From assembly GCF_000379105.1 (NCBI RefSeq), contig NZ_KB900609.1, forward strand, positions 4,739,480 to 4,803,479: DNA of 64,000 bases. The letters run 5' to 3'. The notes under the pieces were generated by a model, which was not told the DNA's origin, did no database searches, and worked only from the letters and a program-made list of their open reading frames with translations. Positions 41,058 to 50,004 of the stretch are shown piece by piece. The stretch is from Methylobacterium sp. WSM2598. GTDB lineage: Bacteria > Pseudomonadota > Alphaproteobacteria > Rhizobiales > Beijerinckiaceae. The position numbers were made by a program, and so were the translations under genes. The stretch's first letter is position 1. The number at the start of each line of letters is the position of its first letter.

Positions 41058-42254
41058 TCAGGGGCCGAGCCGCGCCCCCGCAGCCGCGCTCAGCAGCACC
41101 ACGAGCCAGGGCGGGGCGCGTCCGACGGTCAGGAGCACGAAGCCGGTCGCGGCGACCGCCATGTCGCGGGGGGAGTGGACGGAGCTGGTCCAGACCGGGT
41201 CGTGCAGGGCCGCGGCGAGGATCCCGACCACGGCGGCGTTGGTCCCGCGCATGGCGGCCTGGGCACCGGGCCGCGCCCGCAGGGCATCCCAGAAGGGCAG
41301 GGTGCCGAGCACCAGCAGCAGGCCCGGCAGGAAGATCGCCGCCAGCGCGAGCGCCGCCCCGGGAACTCCCCCCGGAGCCCCCTGCAGCACGGCGCCCAGA
41401 TAGGCCGCGACCGTGAAGAGCGGCCCCGGCACGGCCTGGGCGGCGCCGTAGCCGGCCAGGAACGCGTCGGTGGTGACGAAGCCCGGCCCGACCAGGGAGG
41501 CCTGCAGCAGCGGCAGCACCACGTGGCCGCCGCCGAAGACCAGGGCGCCCGCCCGGTAGAAGGCGTCGAAGGCGGCGAGCGCCCCGGAGCCGGTCAGCGC
41601 GGCCAGGAACCCCGGCAGGACCAGGAGCGCGGCGAAGAGGGCGAGGGAGGCGAGGCCGGTCCGCCGCGAGACCGGGAAGGCGGCGGCGTGCCCGGAGCCC
41701 GCGCCCGGCCCCCGGCAGAGGAGGAGCCCGCCCGCGGCGCCGAGCGCGATGGCGCCGAGCTGGCCCGCGGCGCCGGGCAGCAGCACGACGAGCCAGAGCG
41801 CGGCGAGGCCGAGGCCGGCGCGGGGCCGGTCGGGCGCGAGGGTCCGCGCCATGCCCCAGACCGCCTGCGCCACCACCGCCACCGCGACGAGCTTCAGCCC
41901 GTGCAGCACCCCCGCCGCCAGGGGGCCGGGGGCCGCCCCCGCCCCCAGGGCGACCGCGACGAGGAGGAGGGCGGAGGGGAGGGTGAAGCCCGCGAAGGCC
42001 GCGAGCCCGCCCGCCAGCCCCCCGCCGCGCAGGATGCCGAGGGAGAACCCGACCTGGCTCGACGCCGGCCCCGGCAGGAACTGGCACAGGGCCACCAGGT
42101 CCGCGTAGGCCGCCTCGTCGATCCAGCGGCGGCGCAGGACGAGTTCGTCGCGGAAATAGCCGAGATGCGCGATCGGGCCGCCGAAGGAGGTTAGGCCGAG
42201 CTTGAGGAAGGCGGAGAAGACCTCCGCCAGCTTACCGTCCGTACTAGTGCGCAT
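41058..42254 (-). CDS. chrA: Chromate transporter, ChrA family
   Basis: 398 residues from the ATG at 42254. Two homologous halves of about six helices, each starting with an FGG motif: GLTSFGGPIAHLGYF in the first half and GALVFGGGHVVLPLLQ in the second; CQFLPGPASSQV and AAQAVPGPLFTVAAYLG are the paired PGP motifs. ChrA proteins export chromate or act as sulphate/chromate antiporters. The 5' end lies 118 bp from the integrase gene, so the integrated element may have separated it from its native promoter. Confidence 0.9.
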   Translation of the reverse strand: MRTSTDGKLAEVFSAFLKLGLTSFGGPIAHLGYFRDELVLRRRWIDEAAYADLVALCQFLPGPASSQVGFSLGILRGGGLAGGLAAFAGFTLPSALLLVAVALGAGAAPGPLAAGVLHGLKLVAVAVVAQAVWGMARTLAPDRPRAGLGLAALWLVVLLPGAAGQLGAIALGAAGGLLLCRGPGAGSGHAAAFPVSRRTGLASLALFAALLVLPGFLAALTGSGALAAFDAFYRAGALVFGGGHVVLPLLQASLVGPGFVTTDAFLAGYGAAQAVPGPLFTVAAYLGAVLQGAPGGVPGAALALAAIFLPGLLLVLGTLPFWDALRARPGAQAAMRGTNAAVVGILAAALHDPVWTSSVHSPRDMAVAATGFVLLTVGRAPPWLVVLLSAAAGARLGP

Positions 42255-42371
42255 GTGACCGCTAAGCCCCTTGCATGCCTGAGGAAGGCACAGCCCGTCG
42301 TCCGTAATGGGCCGCTGGAACTCGCCCAAATTCGCGATTACGGTGTGGGTAGGAACGTGAGAACAGCAAGT

Positions 42372-43565
42372 ATGACCGGGAAGCTTTCCGCCGTGAGGGT
42401 CGCGAAGCTGAAGACGCCGGGGATGTACGGCGACGGTGGCGGCCTGTGGCTACAGGTGACAGGCAACGGCGCCAAGAGCTGGATCTTCCGCTTCACCCTG
42501 CGCGGCAAGGCGCGGGCTATGGGGCTCGGCTCAGCCTCGACATTCTCGCTCGTGGAGGCCCGCGACAAGGCACTTGTCTGCCGAAAGTTATGCGCCGAGG
42601 GAGTCGACCCGATTGAGGCGCGAAAGGCGGAACGGCAAGGTCTCGCGGCTAAGGCGGCGCACGCGATGACGTTCCGCCAGTCTGCCGAAACCTACATCGC
42701 GACGCACCAGGCTGGCTGGCGAAACGCCAAGCACACCACGCAGTGGAGCACGACACTGGAGACCTACGTTCATCCTGTGTTCGGTGACTTGCCCGTGGTG
42801 GCGGTGGACACCGGGTTGGTGATGAGGGTGCTGGAGCCGATCTGGACGAACAAGTCTGAGACCGCCAACCGGTTGCGAGGGCGGATCGAAGCCATCCTGG
42901 ATTGGGCTCGCACCCGCGGGTATCACACTGGTGAGAACCCCGCACGTTGGCGCGGCCATCTTGAAAATCTATTGCCGGCCCGGTCCAAAATCCGGCGGGT
43001 GGAGCATCACGCCGCGTTGCCCTTCACCGACATACCGCAATTCCTGACAACGCTGCGCACCGGCGACAGCATTGCCGCCCACGCCCTTAAGTACACAATC
43101 CTGACTGCCGCACGCACGGGCGAGGTGCTGGATGCCCGGTGGGGCGAGATCGACCTCGTGGGTGGTGTGTGGACCGTACCGGCACAGAGAATGAAGGGCG
43201 GCCGGGAACATCGCGTCCCGCTCTCCGGCCCGGCGCTTGCGATACTGATGGCCATGGCTGAGCTCAGGACCGGCGACTTCGTATTTCCGAGCGTCCGGAG
43301 CGGTGGGCCGTTAGGCGCCAGTGCTCTGCGGAGGCTGCTCCGAACCATCAATTACGCAAACGTCACTGTTCACGGCTTCCGGTCCTCGTTCCGCGACTGG
43401 GCGGCGGAGATAACAGACTTCCCATCCGAAGTTGTCGAAGCTGCATTGGCACACACAGTCGAATCCAAGGTAGTGCGCGCCTATCGCCGCAGCGATCTGT
43501 TTCAGAAACGGCGCGAGCTGATGGATGCGTGGGCGAGGTACTGCATGCCCCAAATAGCAGCTTGA
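42372..43565 (+). CDS. int: P4-type tyrosine recombinase / integrase
   Basis: 397 residues from the ATG at 42372. An N-terminal DUF4102-like arm-binding domain has KTPGMYGDGGGLWLQVTG and WIFRFTLRGKARAMGLG; a core-binding SAM-like domain follows (~100-190). The catalytic domain has Arg in TAARTGEVLDARW (~240), HxxR in VHGFRSSFRDWA (~335) and a final helix with YRRSDLFQKRRELMDAW, where the Tyr nucleophile sits. It should integrate and excise this element. Elements with such integrases usually sit at tRNA genes; no tRNA is evident here. Confidence 0.93.
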   Translation: MTGKLSAVRVAKLKTPGMYGDGGGLWLQVTGNGAKSWIFRFTLRGKARAMGLGSASTFSLVEARDKALVCRKLCAEGVDPIEARKAERQGLAAKAAHAMTFRQSAETYIATHQAGWRNAKHTTQWSTTLETYVHPVFGDLPVVAVDTGLVMRVLEPIWTNKSETANRLRGRIEAILDWARTRGYHTGENPARWRGHLENLLPARSKIRRVEHHAALPFTDIPQFLTTLRTGDSIAAHALKYTILTAARTGEVLDARWGEIDLVGGVWTVPAQRMKGGREHRVPLSGPALAILMAMAELRTGDFVFPSVRSGGPLGASALRRLLRTINYANVTVHGFRSSFRDWAAEITDFPSEVVEAALAHTVESKVVRAYRRSDLFQKRRELMDAWARYCMPQIAA

Positions 43566-43569
43566 GACC

Positions 43570-44169
43570 ATGAGTAAACCATGGAATGAAACTTTTAGCC
43601 ACGATTTGCGAGATCAAGTCGCTGCAGCATTGAATAAACTGGATGTAGTAAAAGACTATACAGAGATGCAGGCGGAAGTTTTAGCGTTCTTCATTTCAAG
43701 GCAAAAGGCTGATCATAACTGGTTCAAGCCGCAAGGCCGCAGCGGTGTTGATGATGAGTTGCGTGATTTGGATGATAATTTCACTAAACTTAGAGACACG
43801 ATAAAAAACATACACGAGCCTACAAGCCGGCTGTTGCGAGAATCAGGATTAATACCGGACACGCTTCTAGTCATATTAGAAGAATGCATAGAAGTATGCC
43901 GATCTATAGATACTTCTCACGTTCCGATTAAGGTCGGAAGAGGTAAAGCGAAATCTTTAGATCAGGCTTTAGCAGATTTATTGGCAGATACTTATGCCAT
44001 GATAACAGATAGAGAGCCGACGATATCGACAAGAACCAGCGACGGCAAGCCGTACGGGAAATTTTACAACCTTGTAAGGGATATTTTTGCTATCGCTGGT
44101 GTCAAGGCAAGTCCGGAGAACTGTGCCAGGCAAGCGATAGAGCGACGCAAGCAGCACCGCGAGGGGTAG
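43570..44169 (+). CDS. AT-rich orphan gene of the element
   Basis: 199 residues starting 5 bp after the integrase stop, so probably in the same transcript. The DNA is about 43 percent GC, far below the genome average, a clear sign of transfer. The protein is mostly helical (ALNKLDVVKDYTEMQAEVLAF, ELRDLDDNFTKLRDTIK) with a charged C-terminus. No family is recognised; abortive-infection or element-maintenance functions are common at this position but nothing here proves that. Confidence 0.7.
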   Translation: MSKPWNETFSHDLRDQVAAALNKLDVVKDYTEMQAEVLAFFISRQKADHNWFKPQGRSGVDDELRDLDDNFTKLRDTIKNIHEPTSRLLRESGLIPDTLLVILEECIEVCRSIDTSHVPIKVGRGKAKSLDQALADLLADTYAMITDREPTISTRTSDGKPYGKFYNLVRDIFAIAGVKASPENCARQAIERRKQHREG

Positions 44170-44170
44170 T

Positions 44171-44186
44171 GCGGCACAAGTGCCGC
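44171..44186. promoter_or_regulatory. Inverted repeat after the orphan gene
   Basis: GCGGCAC-AA-GTGCCGC, perfect 7-bp arms, one base past the stop codon and ~115 bp before the HTH gene. Possible weak terminator or a binding site for the AlpA-like protein. Confidence 0.4.
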
Positions 44187-44301
44187 TATGGGGAAAAAGG
44201 GGGGGCAAATACCCCTCTTAACTCCTTTTGCGGCCCGGCTGATCGCCGGCTAGGTCTTCCTCATCCGCCGACACCGTGGCGGACACGCAAGGACAGCAGC
44301 C

Positions 44302-44529
44302 ATGAATTGCGACAGAGTTCCGGCGCCGCAGAGAGACCTGCGAGCGTCAACCCCCAAGCTCGCCTTTACGATAGAACAAGCATGCTACGCCCTCGGGCTT
44401 GGTCGAACGACCATCTATGACTTGCTCGCTTCAGGAAAGCTCAAGGGGATCAAGGTTGGAAATCGTCGTCTGATACTGAGCGAGAGCGTGCACAACTTCC
44501 TGGCGGCGGCTGCGCAGGGGGCCGCCTGA
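44302..44529 (+). CDS. AlpA/excisionase-like helix-turn-helix protein
   Basis: 75 residues. The core TIEQACYALGLGRTTIYDLLASGKLKG is a winged-helix/MerR-like excisionase domain, followed by KVGNRRLILSESVHNFL. In P4-like elements AlpA proteins act as excisionases or switch on integrase expression. Three bp separate it from the next gene. No ribosome site is obvious beyond AAGGACAGCAG. Confidence 0.82.
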   Translation: MNCDRVPAPQRDLRASTPKLAFTIEQACYALGLGRTTIYDLLASGKLKGIKVGNRRLILSESVHNFLAAAAQGAA

Positions 44530-44532
44530 GCC

Positions 44533-44784
44533 ATGAAAAATCCTGCACATGTGGCGGACTGCGTCGAGAGATATCTGGTTAACGAAGCGCCCCAGCAATC
44601 CCTCGAACGAGCCCCCGGCCGGGTGCTCGCCCGCACCTCGACGCGGCCGGCGGTGCGCCCGGTTCCAATGCCAACCGACACCTTCGACATCGGAGAGTTG
44701 CGCCGCGAGCGCCTGATGCGGGCCGGTGCGAGCGCCGCCGTCACAGCCATGCTTGCGGCGGTGGTATACGGGGAGGCCCGTTGA
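44533..44784 (+). CDS. Small protein upstream of the replicase
   Basis: 83 residues, basic and Ala-rich, with a short N-terminal helix (HVADCVERYLVNEAP) and a hydrophobic C-terminal helix (AAVTAMLAAVVYG). No known family. The stop codon overlaps the replicase start by one base (TGATG), so it is probably translated with it. Confidence 0.6.
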   Translation: MKNPAHVADCVERYLVNEAPQQSLERAPGRVLARTSTRPAVRPVPMPTDTFDIGELRRERLMRAGASAAVTAMLAAVVYGEAR

Positions 44785-47213
44785 TGAATGCCGGCGCAAA
44801 TATTCCCATCGTAAATATGGCCGAAGAGGCTGTCAAATGGGCACAAAATGGGTTTCCCGTACTGCCATGCAACCCAAATACAAAGAATCCCTATCTATCG
44901 CGAGACAAAGATAAAGACGGTAATTGGATATTAAACAGTGGAGGACTTTATAGGGCTTCGATTAATCCTGACACAATCAGGGCGTGGTGGGAGAAATGGC
45001 CGAACGCGCTCATTGGAGTACGGCTCGGACCAGGGTGCGGGGCGTTCGCGGTTGACCCCGACCGGCCCAAGAGGCCAGGGGATCCCGACGGGTTTGCGGC
45101 GTGGCAGAAGCTGGTGGAGCGCAACGGCGGATTGCCGCCGACACACGCTCACCGCACGCCGCATGGCGGCGCGCACTTCCTGTTTAAATATCCGACGGAC
45201 CGCCGCATCGCGTGCAGCTCGGGCAGTTTGCCGCCCGGCATCGACGTGAGGGGCGACGGCGGCTACGTCATCGCACCGCCCTCCATCCTCGCAGACGGGC
45301 GCGCATATACCTTCGAGGACCCCGCCCTCGCCTTTCAGGTCGCCGAGGCGCCGGCTTGGCTGTTGGACGAGATCGCACCCAGGGAGGCGTCGACGCGTGG
45401 GCAGCGCCGCGGGAGGGGCGAAGCCAAACCCGCCGAGACCGGCGCCAACGTCTTCACGCTCGCGGCCGACGCGATGGGGCGCCGGAAGGGCGAAATCGTG
45501 CCGGCGCGGGCAGGGTTCAGCGCGGCGTATTTGTCGAAGGCGCTCGCGGCCGAAATCGAGGCCGCCGCGAGCGCAGCCAAAGGCGACCGCAACGACGCCC
45601 TGAACCGCGCTGCGTATTCCCTCGGCCAGCTTGTCGGCGCGGGCGCCCTGGACGATACCGACGTGCGTGATCGACTCCTCAGTGCTGCCCGCGTTTCTGG
45701 GCTCGTAGCCGACGACGGCGAGGCGGCGGCGCTCGCCACCATTGAGAGCGGGGTGACGAAGGGCGCCGAGAGCCCGCGCCCGGTGCCGCCGCCCGCAGGC
45801 GACGACCACGGCACGCTGCTCGACGAGATGAACGAGAAGTACGCTGTGGTGATCGATGGCGGCCGGACGCGGGTGCTGACGTTCCGGCGGGAGCGCGTCA
45901 ACGGCCGCTCCCGCGAGGTGCCGACCTTCCTGGGCATCGAGGACTTCAAGACCTTCTTCGCGAACCGCTCGGTCAGCGTCGGCGAGGACAAGCGGATGTC
46001 GCTGGGAGCGTGGTGGCTGAGGCACCCGCAGCGGCGGCAGTATATCGGCCTGACCTTCGACCCCAGCGCCGCGCCAGAGGTCGACGGTCACCTGAACCTG
46101 TGGCGCGGGTTCGCGATCAAGCCGGAGCCCGGGTCCTGGGCACTGATCCGCCGCCATATCGACGATGTCGTCGCGAGCGGCAACGCTGAGCACACACAGT
46201 ACATCATTAGGTGGCTGGCCTGGGCGGTCCAGAACCCGGATGCTCCGGCTGAGGTAGCCCTCGTTCTTCTCGGCACCAAGGGTGCCGGCAAGGGGACGCT
46301 TGGCAATATTATGTGTTATATTTTCGGGCGACATGCAGTTCACATCTCATCTTCCGATCATTTGTCAGGTAAATTCAATAATCATTTGCGCGATACTTGC
46401 TTCATATTTGCTGATGAAGCCTATTGGCCTGGAGACAAATCTGCCGAAGGTTCGCTGAAACGGCTCCTGACTGAGCCGAGCCTGTTTGTCGAAGCCAAGG
46501 GACGTGATGGTACGATTGTCCCGAACCGGCTCCACGTGATGATGGCGAGCAACGAAAGTTGGGTCGCTCCGGCCGGCGCCGACGAGCGACGGTTCGCGGT
46601 GTTCCGGGTATCAGAGCACGTTAAGCAGGATCAGGCCTACTTTGGGCCCCTACACGCCGAGATCCGAAACGGCGGAGCCGAGGCCATGTTGCACGACCTT
46701 CTGGCAATAGATCTCGCCGGGTGGCACCCGCGTCAGGTCGTGCGGACAGAAGCCCTGTTGGAGCAGCAAGAGCAGAGTCTAAGTCCCCTCGAGGCGTGGT
46801 GGGTTTCTCTACTGGAAGCCGGCGTCCTTGAAGGCGCAGACCCCCGCCATCCCAACCGAGCCGTCTCGGCTGGTTGGGATGAGAAGGTGCCAGTCGGCCT
46901 CAGCACCCGCACCGAACGGCGGCGCGGCCTGTTCGATCAGGCGCGAGATATCTCGCCGAAGCTCAAGCTGGTGAGCGACCACCAGCTCGGCCGCTTTCTC
47001 CGGTCGAAGGGCTGCACGAACACGCTCAAGGTGATGCGGCGGCAGGGCTGGACCTTCCCGCCGCTGGCGCAGCTCAGGACACAGTGGGAGGCAGCGTATG
47101 CTGGCTGGCAGTGGGGCACAGCCGTCACGGAGTGGCAGAGTGGAGCAGCGACGGACGACGAGGACGAACGCCCGAACAAGGCCAAACCGGAAGCTGTGCA
47201 GACCATATTCTAG
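44784..47213 (+). CDS. PrimPol-DUF5906 replication protein (primase-helicase)
   Basis: 809 residues. The N-terminal bifunctional primase/polymerase domain (~10-190) begins WAQNGFPVLPCNPNTKNP and has GCGAFAVDPDRP with catalytic acidic residues. The C-terminal DUF5906/SF3-like helicase (~460-700) shows the Walker A LLGTKGAGKGTL, Walker B CFIFADEAYW and a sensor MMASNESW. Such fused proteins start replication of satellites and plasmids at their own iteron-bearing origin. GAGG before the ATG is a good ribosome site. GC content jumps between ~45 percent patches and ~68 percent blocks within the gene. Confidence 0.9.
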   Translation: MNAGANIPIVNMAEEAVKWAQNGFPVLPCNPNTKNPYLSRDKDKDGNWILNSGGLYRASINPDTIRAWWEKWPNALIGVRLGPGCGAFAVDPDRPKRPGDPDGFAAWQKLVERNGGLPPTHAHRTPHGGAHFLFKYPTDRRIACSSGSLPPGIDVRGDGGYVIAPPSILADGRAYTFEDPALAFQVAEAPAWLLDEIAPREASTRGQRRGRGEAKPAETGANVFTLAADAMGRRKGEIVPARAGFSAAYLSKALAAEIEAAASAAKGDRNDALNRAAYSLGQLVGAGALDDTDVRDRLLSAARVSGLVADDGEAAALATIESGVTKGAESPRPVPPPAGDDHGTLLDEMNEKYAVVIDGGRTRVLTFRRERVNGRSREVPTFLGIEDFKTFFANRSVSVGEDKRMSLGAWWLRHPQRRQYIGLTFDPSAAPEVDGHLNLWRGFAIKPEPGSWALIRRHIDDVVASGNAEHTQYIIRWLAWAVQNPDAPAEVALVLLGTKGAGKGTLGNIMCYIFGRHAVHISSSDHLSGKFNNHLRDTCFIFADEAYWPGDKSAEGSLKRLLTEPSLFVEAKGRDGTIVPNRLHVMMASNESWVAPAGADERRFAVFRVSEHVKQDQAYFGPLHAEIRNGGAEAMLHDLLAIDLAGWHPRQVVRTEALLEQQEQSLSPLEAWWVSLLEAGVLEGADPRHPNRAVSAGWDEKVPVGLSTRTERRRGLFDQARDISPKLKLVSDHQLGRFLRSKGCTNTLKVMRRQGWTFPPLAQLRTQWEAAYAGWQWGTAVTEWQSGAATDDEDERPNKAKPEAVQTIF

Positions 47214-48755
47214 ACTGACATGTCGAACATCGAACATTTTTAGCGCTCTAAGCCATTGCCTTTATTGGTATGTTCCGAACGTTCGACCGTTCGGCTTTTT
47301 TGGACGCAGTTCTCCCAGAATTTTTGCGCGGGTATCGTACCATGGGTACGGCGCACCACCGTCTTTCTGCATCGTTTCCCTCTCTCTTCCCTTATAGATA
47401 GAACAAGTAGAACAGCAGAACATGCTAACCCGATCAACAGGTTAGGACGTTTGGGATTGTTCGGCTGTTCGACTCCCACGCGAATCCATGGCCCGCCAAG
47501 CAGCGCGCAACGGGTCTGAGACCGCCCGCGAGGCGCCGATCGCGGCGATCTACGTCCGACACAGCCGGCGCCAAAGCACGAAGATGGCTCGCGGAAGAAG
47601 GTGGAGGGCTCGGCGACTGAAGGCGCGCTGGAAGGCCGAAGAACTCACCGCCACGCGTGCCCCGTTCCCCGGAAAAATCCATCGTACGTCTCCGTAGCGG
47701 TGGTGATGCTGCACGTGGGTGATGCTGCGCATGTCGCGCTCGCGATCATGGGACTGAGGAGGATGCGATGGACGGCCGGGCCGCGCGAGGGCTCATCGGC
47801 CCAGCCGCTTCGCCGGTATCGCCCTTCGCGAAAGACACCACATCTACGGAACAGTACCGGCGTCCTCGCTGTTCAGGGGCGCGGTGCCCCATGTGTCCTC
47901 GATTGCCGGGGCACGGCAGGCGGCCGGGCGTGCCCGCCGGAACGGAAGCGTCCGGCCGTCCTTCTCTGACGCGCCGCCTCCCCGACGTGTACCGCGCCGC
48001 CGAGGCCGGCTGTGCCGCAACGCTGGCTGCGGCTTACTCGAACCGGGCACGTGGGCTGCAGCATGCCACGGAAGCCACCCGGGTAAACTCCAACTTCAGC
48101 TGGATCACGTAGCCGCGTTGACGAGTTGTCCACGAATACTCATGACCCGAAGCGGCCCCTCGCGGTGGATGTCAGGATTGTCCGGCTGCGAGGGTTTTCC
48201 CGACATTTGATTTCCTGACGCGGTTCCCTGCCACTGGCCGGCTCGCGGGGCTCTCGCGTCACGCGCCTCAGCTCCGACGGTCCGTCAGCCTGTCTGGAAA
48301 GGGTCGTTTTTCAGACATGCGTGAAAGGCGCGAGTGCACGCCGGAAGCCGCTTCAGATCGGGCCTCATCAAAGCAATAGCAAAGCTTCCGCTCGGCGTAG
48401 CGTCTACTCCGAAGGCTCCAAGAGAATAGCACTCAATTAAAACAGGCCTCCAAGCTCGACGCGCTCGCCACCTAGCTACAAACGATTCCAGCAGAAGCAC
48501 ACGAACAGGTCTTCGGAACCGTTTGGCGCCTCGGGCAGTTCACGGTGCGGTGCAGCATGGAACCCATGCTGTGAGAGGCCTCCTGGTTGGCCACCCCTCG
48601 TCTGTCACTATCAACCCACCCTCAAGTAGGTGGGACGACGGACGACGGGACTCCTGCACTCCGCCTCTCGTGGCCCTGGTCGTCATGGGGTCCGGAGGCG
48701 TCGAACTCCATTTGAATTGTCCGTTAGTAATTCACTCGCATCCCACGGGGTAAGA
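47214..48755. other. Gene-poor stretch after the replicase
   Basis: 1.54 kb in which no convincing gene is visible. The first 250 bp are AT-rich with repeated TCGAAC/GTTCGA and AGAACA motifs and a terminator. The rest has moderate GC, frames without ribosome sites, and a partial copy (48206-48219) of a direct repeat found at 55.1 and 56.4 kb. A small basic ORF at 47488-47697 (MARQAARNGSE...) is the best coding candidate but is weak. It is probably the decayed right side of the element. Confidence 0.5.
47275..47301 (+). terminator. Rho-independent terminator after the replicase
   Basis: CCGAACG-TTCGAC-CGTTCGG, then CTTTTTT: a 7-bp stem followed by a six-T tract, 61 bp after the replicase stop. 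One of few classical terminators with a U-run in the window, in line with the foreign base composition here. Confidence 0.8.
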
Positions 48756-49943
48756 ATGACGACCATCCGTCAACTGATCCAAACCAGCCCGACCCGAGCA
48801 AACGAGCTTCTCGCCAAGCTGGCAGAGACCTCTGACAACGCTGTGAAGACGCGTGAGCGCTTGCTGGTGGATCTCAAGTCCGAGCTGGAGCTCTCCGCAC
48901 AACTCGAGGAGGAGCATCTCTTTCCAGTCCTGCGGAAGCACAAAGAAACCAGGGACCTCGTGGCGCAGGCCCTCAACGACAACAAGCAAGCCCTCAAGCT
49001 CCTGGCTGAGCTCGAGCAGATGCCGAAGGGTAGTGAGGAGTTCGCACCGAAGGTTGCCGAGCTGAGAAAGGTCTTCCAGCAGAGTGTGCGTGACGAGCGC
49101 AAGGAGCTGCTCCCGGCAGTCATCAAGGTGCTGAGCGACGAGGAGGCTCAGGCCGTCGTCGAGAGGATCGAGGAGGGCAAGGCCGAAATCGAAGAAACAA
49201 GGCGCGCTGAGGCTGAACAGCGTCGCGCCGAGCAGAGGCGTGAGCGTGATCGCGCTGATGAGGCGCTCGCGAGGGAGGAAGAAGCCGCGGAGCGCGAGCG
49301 GCGTTCCAGGGAAGTGGCGCATGAGACTGCAGAGCAGGTAGCGCAAACGGCGGAAGTCATAAACGAAAATTCCCGGCAGGTAATCCGGAGTGCTGCGGAG
49401 AGCGTTGAGCGTATAGCCACTGCGCCGATCAGCTCGGGCTCCCTGTTCTGGGACGCGATGTTCGGGATGTGGGGCTTCCCGCAGAGCCGTTCCGTGGCTC
49501 GGTCGTCAACTGTCCCCGCCTCCTCGACGCGGCAGTCCACCCACGAGGAGGAGGTCATTCCTCTGGCGGAGGAGACGCTGATCGTGGGCAAGCACACGGT
49601 GAACAGCGGCACCACTACGGTCCGCCGCTACGTCGTGGAGACCCCGGTCGAGCAGAAGGTGGCGCTGTATGACGAAAAGGTGGTGGTTGAGCGGCGCAGG
49701 CCAGCGACCGACGCCGTGACGGGTGAGGCGTTGACCGAACTCACGGTCGAGATGATCGAGACATCCGAAGTGCCCATCGTCGGAAAAGGCGTCAAGGTGC
49801 GAGAGGAGGTCGTGGTCCGGCGGGAGCGTACGCGGCGCGTCGAGACGGTGCGTGACACGGTGCGGCGCGACGAGGTAGATATCTCGAATACGAGAGAGCG
49901 CTCGAGCAACAAGCGCACTGAATTGGCTTATAGCCGCAAGTAA
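48756..49943 (+). CDS. Hemerythrin-like / DUF2382 (YsnF) stress protein
   Basis: 395 residues from the ATG at 48756. The N-terminal ~140 residues are a hemerythrin-type helical bundle (EEEHLFPVLRKHKET, RDERKELLPAVIKVL), though the first metal-binding His is not obvious. A long charged coiled coil (~140-210; ERIEEGKAEIEETRRAEAEQ) connects to the C-terminal DUF2382 domain (~270-385) with EEVIPLAEETLIVGK, VRRYVVETPVEQKVAL and VREEVVVRRER. DUF2382 proteins such as YsnF and AvaK are general-stress proteins. Followed by a very strong terminator. Confidence 0.82.
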   Translation: MTTIRQLIQTSPTRANELLAKLAETSDNAVKTRERLLVDLKSELELSAQLEEEHLFPVLRKHKETRDLVAQALNDNKQALKLLAELEQMPKGSEEFAPKVAELRKVFQQSVRDERKELLPAVIKVLSDEEAQAVVERIEEGKAEIEETRRAEAEQRRAEQRRERDRADEALAREEEAAERERRSREVAHETAEQVAQTAEVINENSRQVIRSAAESVERIATAPISSGSLFWDAMFGMWGFPQSRSVARSSTVPASSTRQSTHEEEVIPLAEETLIVGKHTVNSGTTTVRRYVVETPVEQKVALYDEKVVVERRRPATDAVTGEALTELTVEMIETSEVPIVGKGVKVREEVVVRRERTRRVETVRDTVRRDEVDISNTRERSSNKRTELAYSRK

Positions 49944-49962
49944 GCCGCTGACGCTTCAATGT

Positions 49963-50004
49963 GAGGAGACGCAGTCACCGCCTTCGACTGCGTCTCCTCA
50001 TTTT
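49963..50004 (+). terminator. Rho-independent terminator, 14-bp stem
   Basis: GAGGAGACGCAGTC, a 9-nt loop, GACTGCGTCTCCTC, then ATTTT. It lies 20 bp after the stop of the DUF2382 gene and is the clearest intrinsic terminator in the window. Confidence 0.92.

Larger units (their letters stand above)
42300..47301 (+). mobile_element. P4-satellite-like integrated element (limits approximate)
   Basis: Five rightward genes: tyrosine integrase, orphan, AlpA-like HTH, small orphan and PrimPol-DUF5906 replicase. This is the minimal int-alpA-replicase core of P4-type satellites and integrated plasmids. Parts are strikingly AT-rich compared with the flanking chromosome. No capsid, terminase or conjugation gene is present and no flanking att repeat or tRNA was found, so the right limit is uncertain. 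Confidence 0.7.

Noticed and set aside
39204..42194. 996-residue frame across the chemoreceptor, repeats and chrA
   Set aside because: Shadow of two genes on opposite strands plus repeats; no ribosome site or domain.
47440..47480. tRNA-like GTTCGACTCCCAC...CCA text considered as a tRNA 3' end and attachment site
   Set aside because: No matching T-stem 5' half, no acceptor or anticodon arms upstream; the GTTCGAC word recurs in this region as an iteron-like motif.
48285..48500. 71-residue leftward ORF in the gene-poor stretch
   Set aside because: The C-terminal text looks protein-like (GSFAIALMRPDL), but there is no ribosome site and it lies in decayed DNA; could be a gene fragment.
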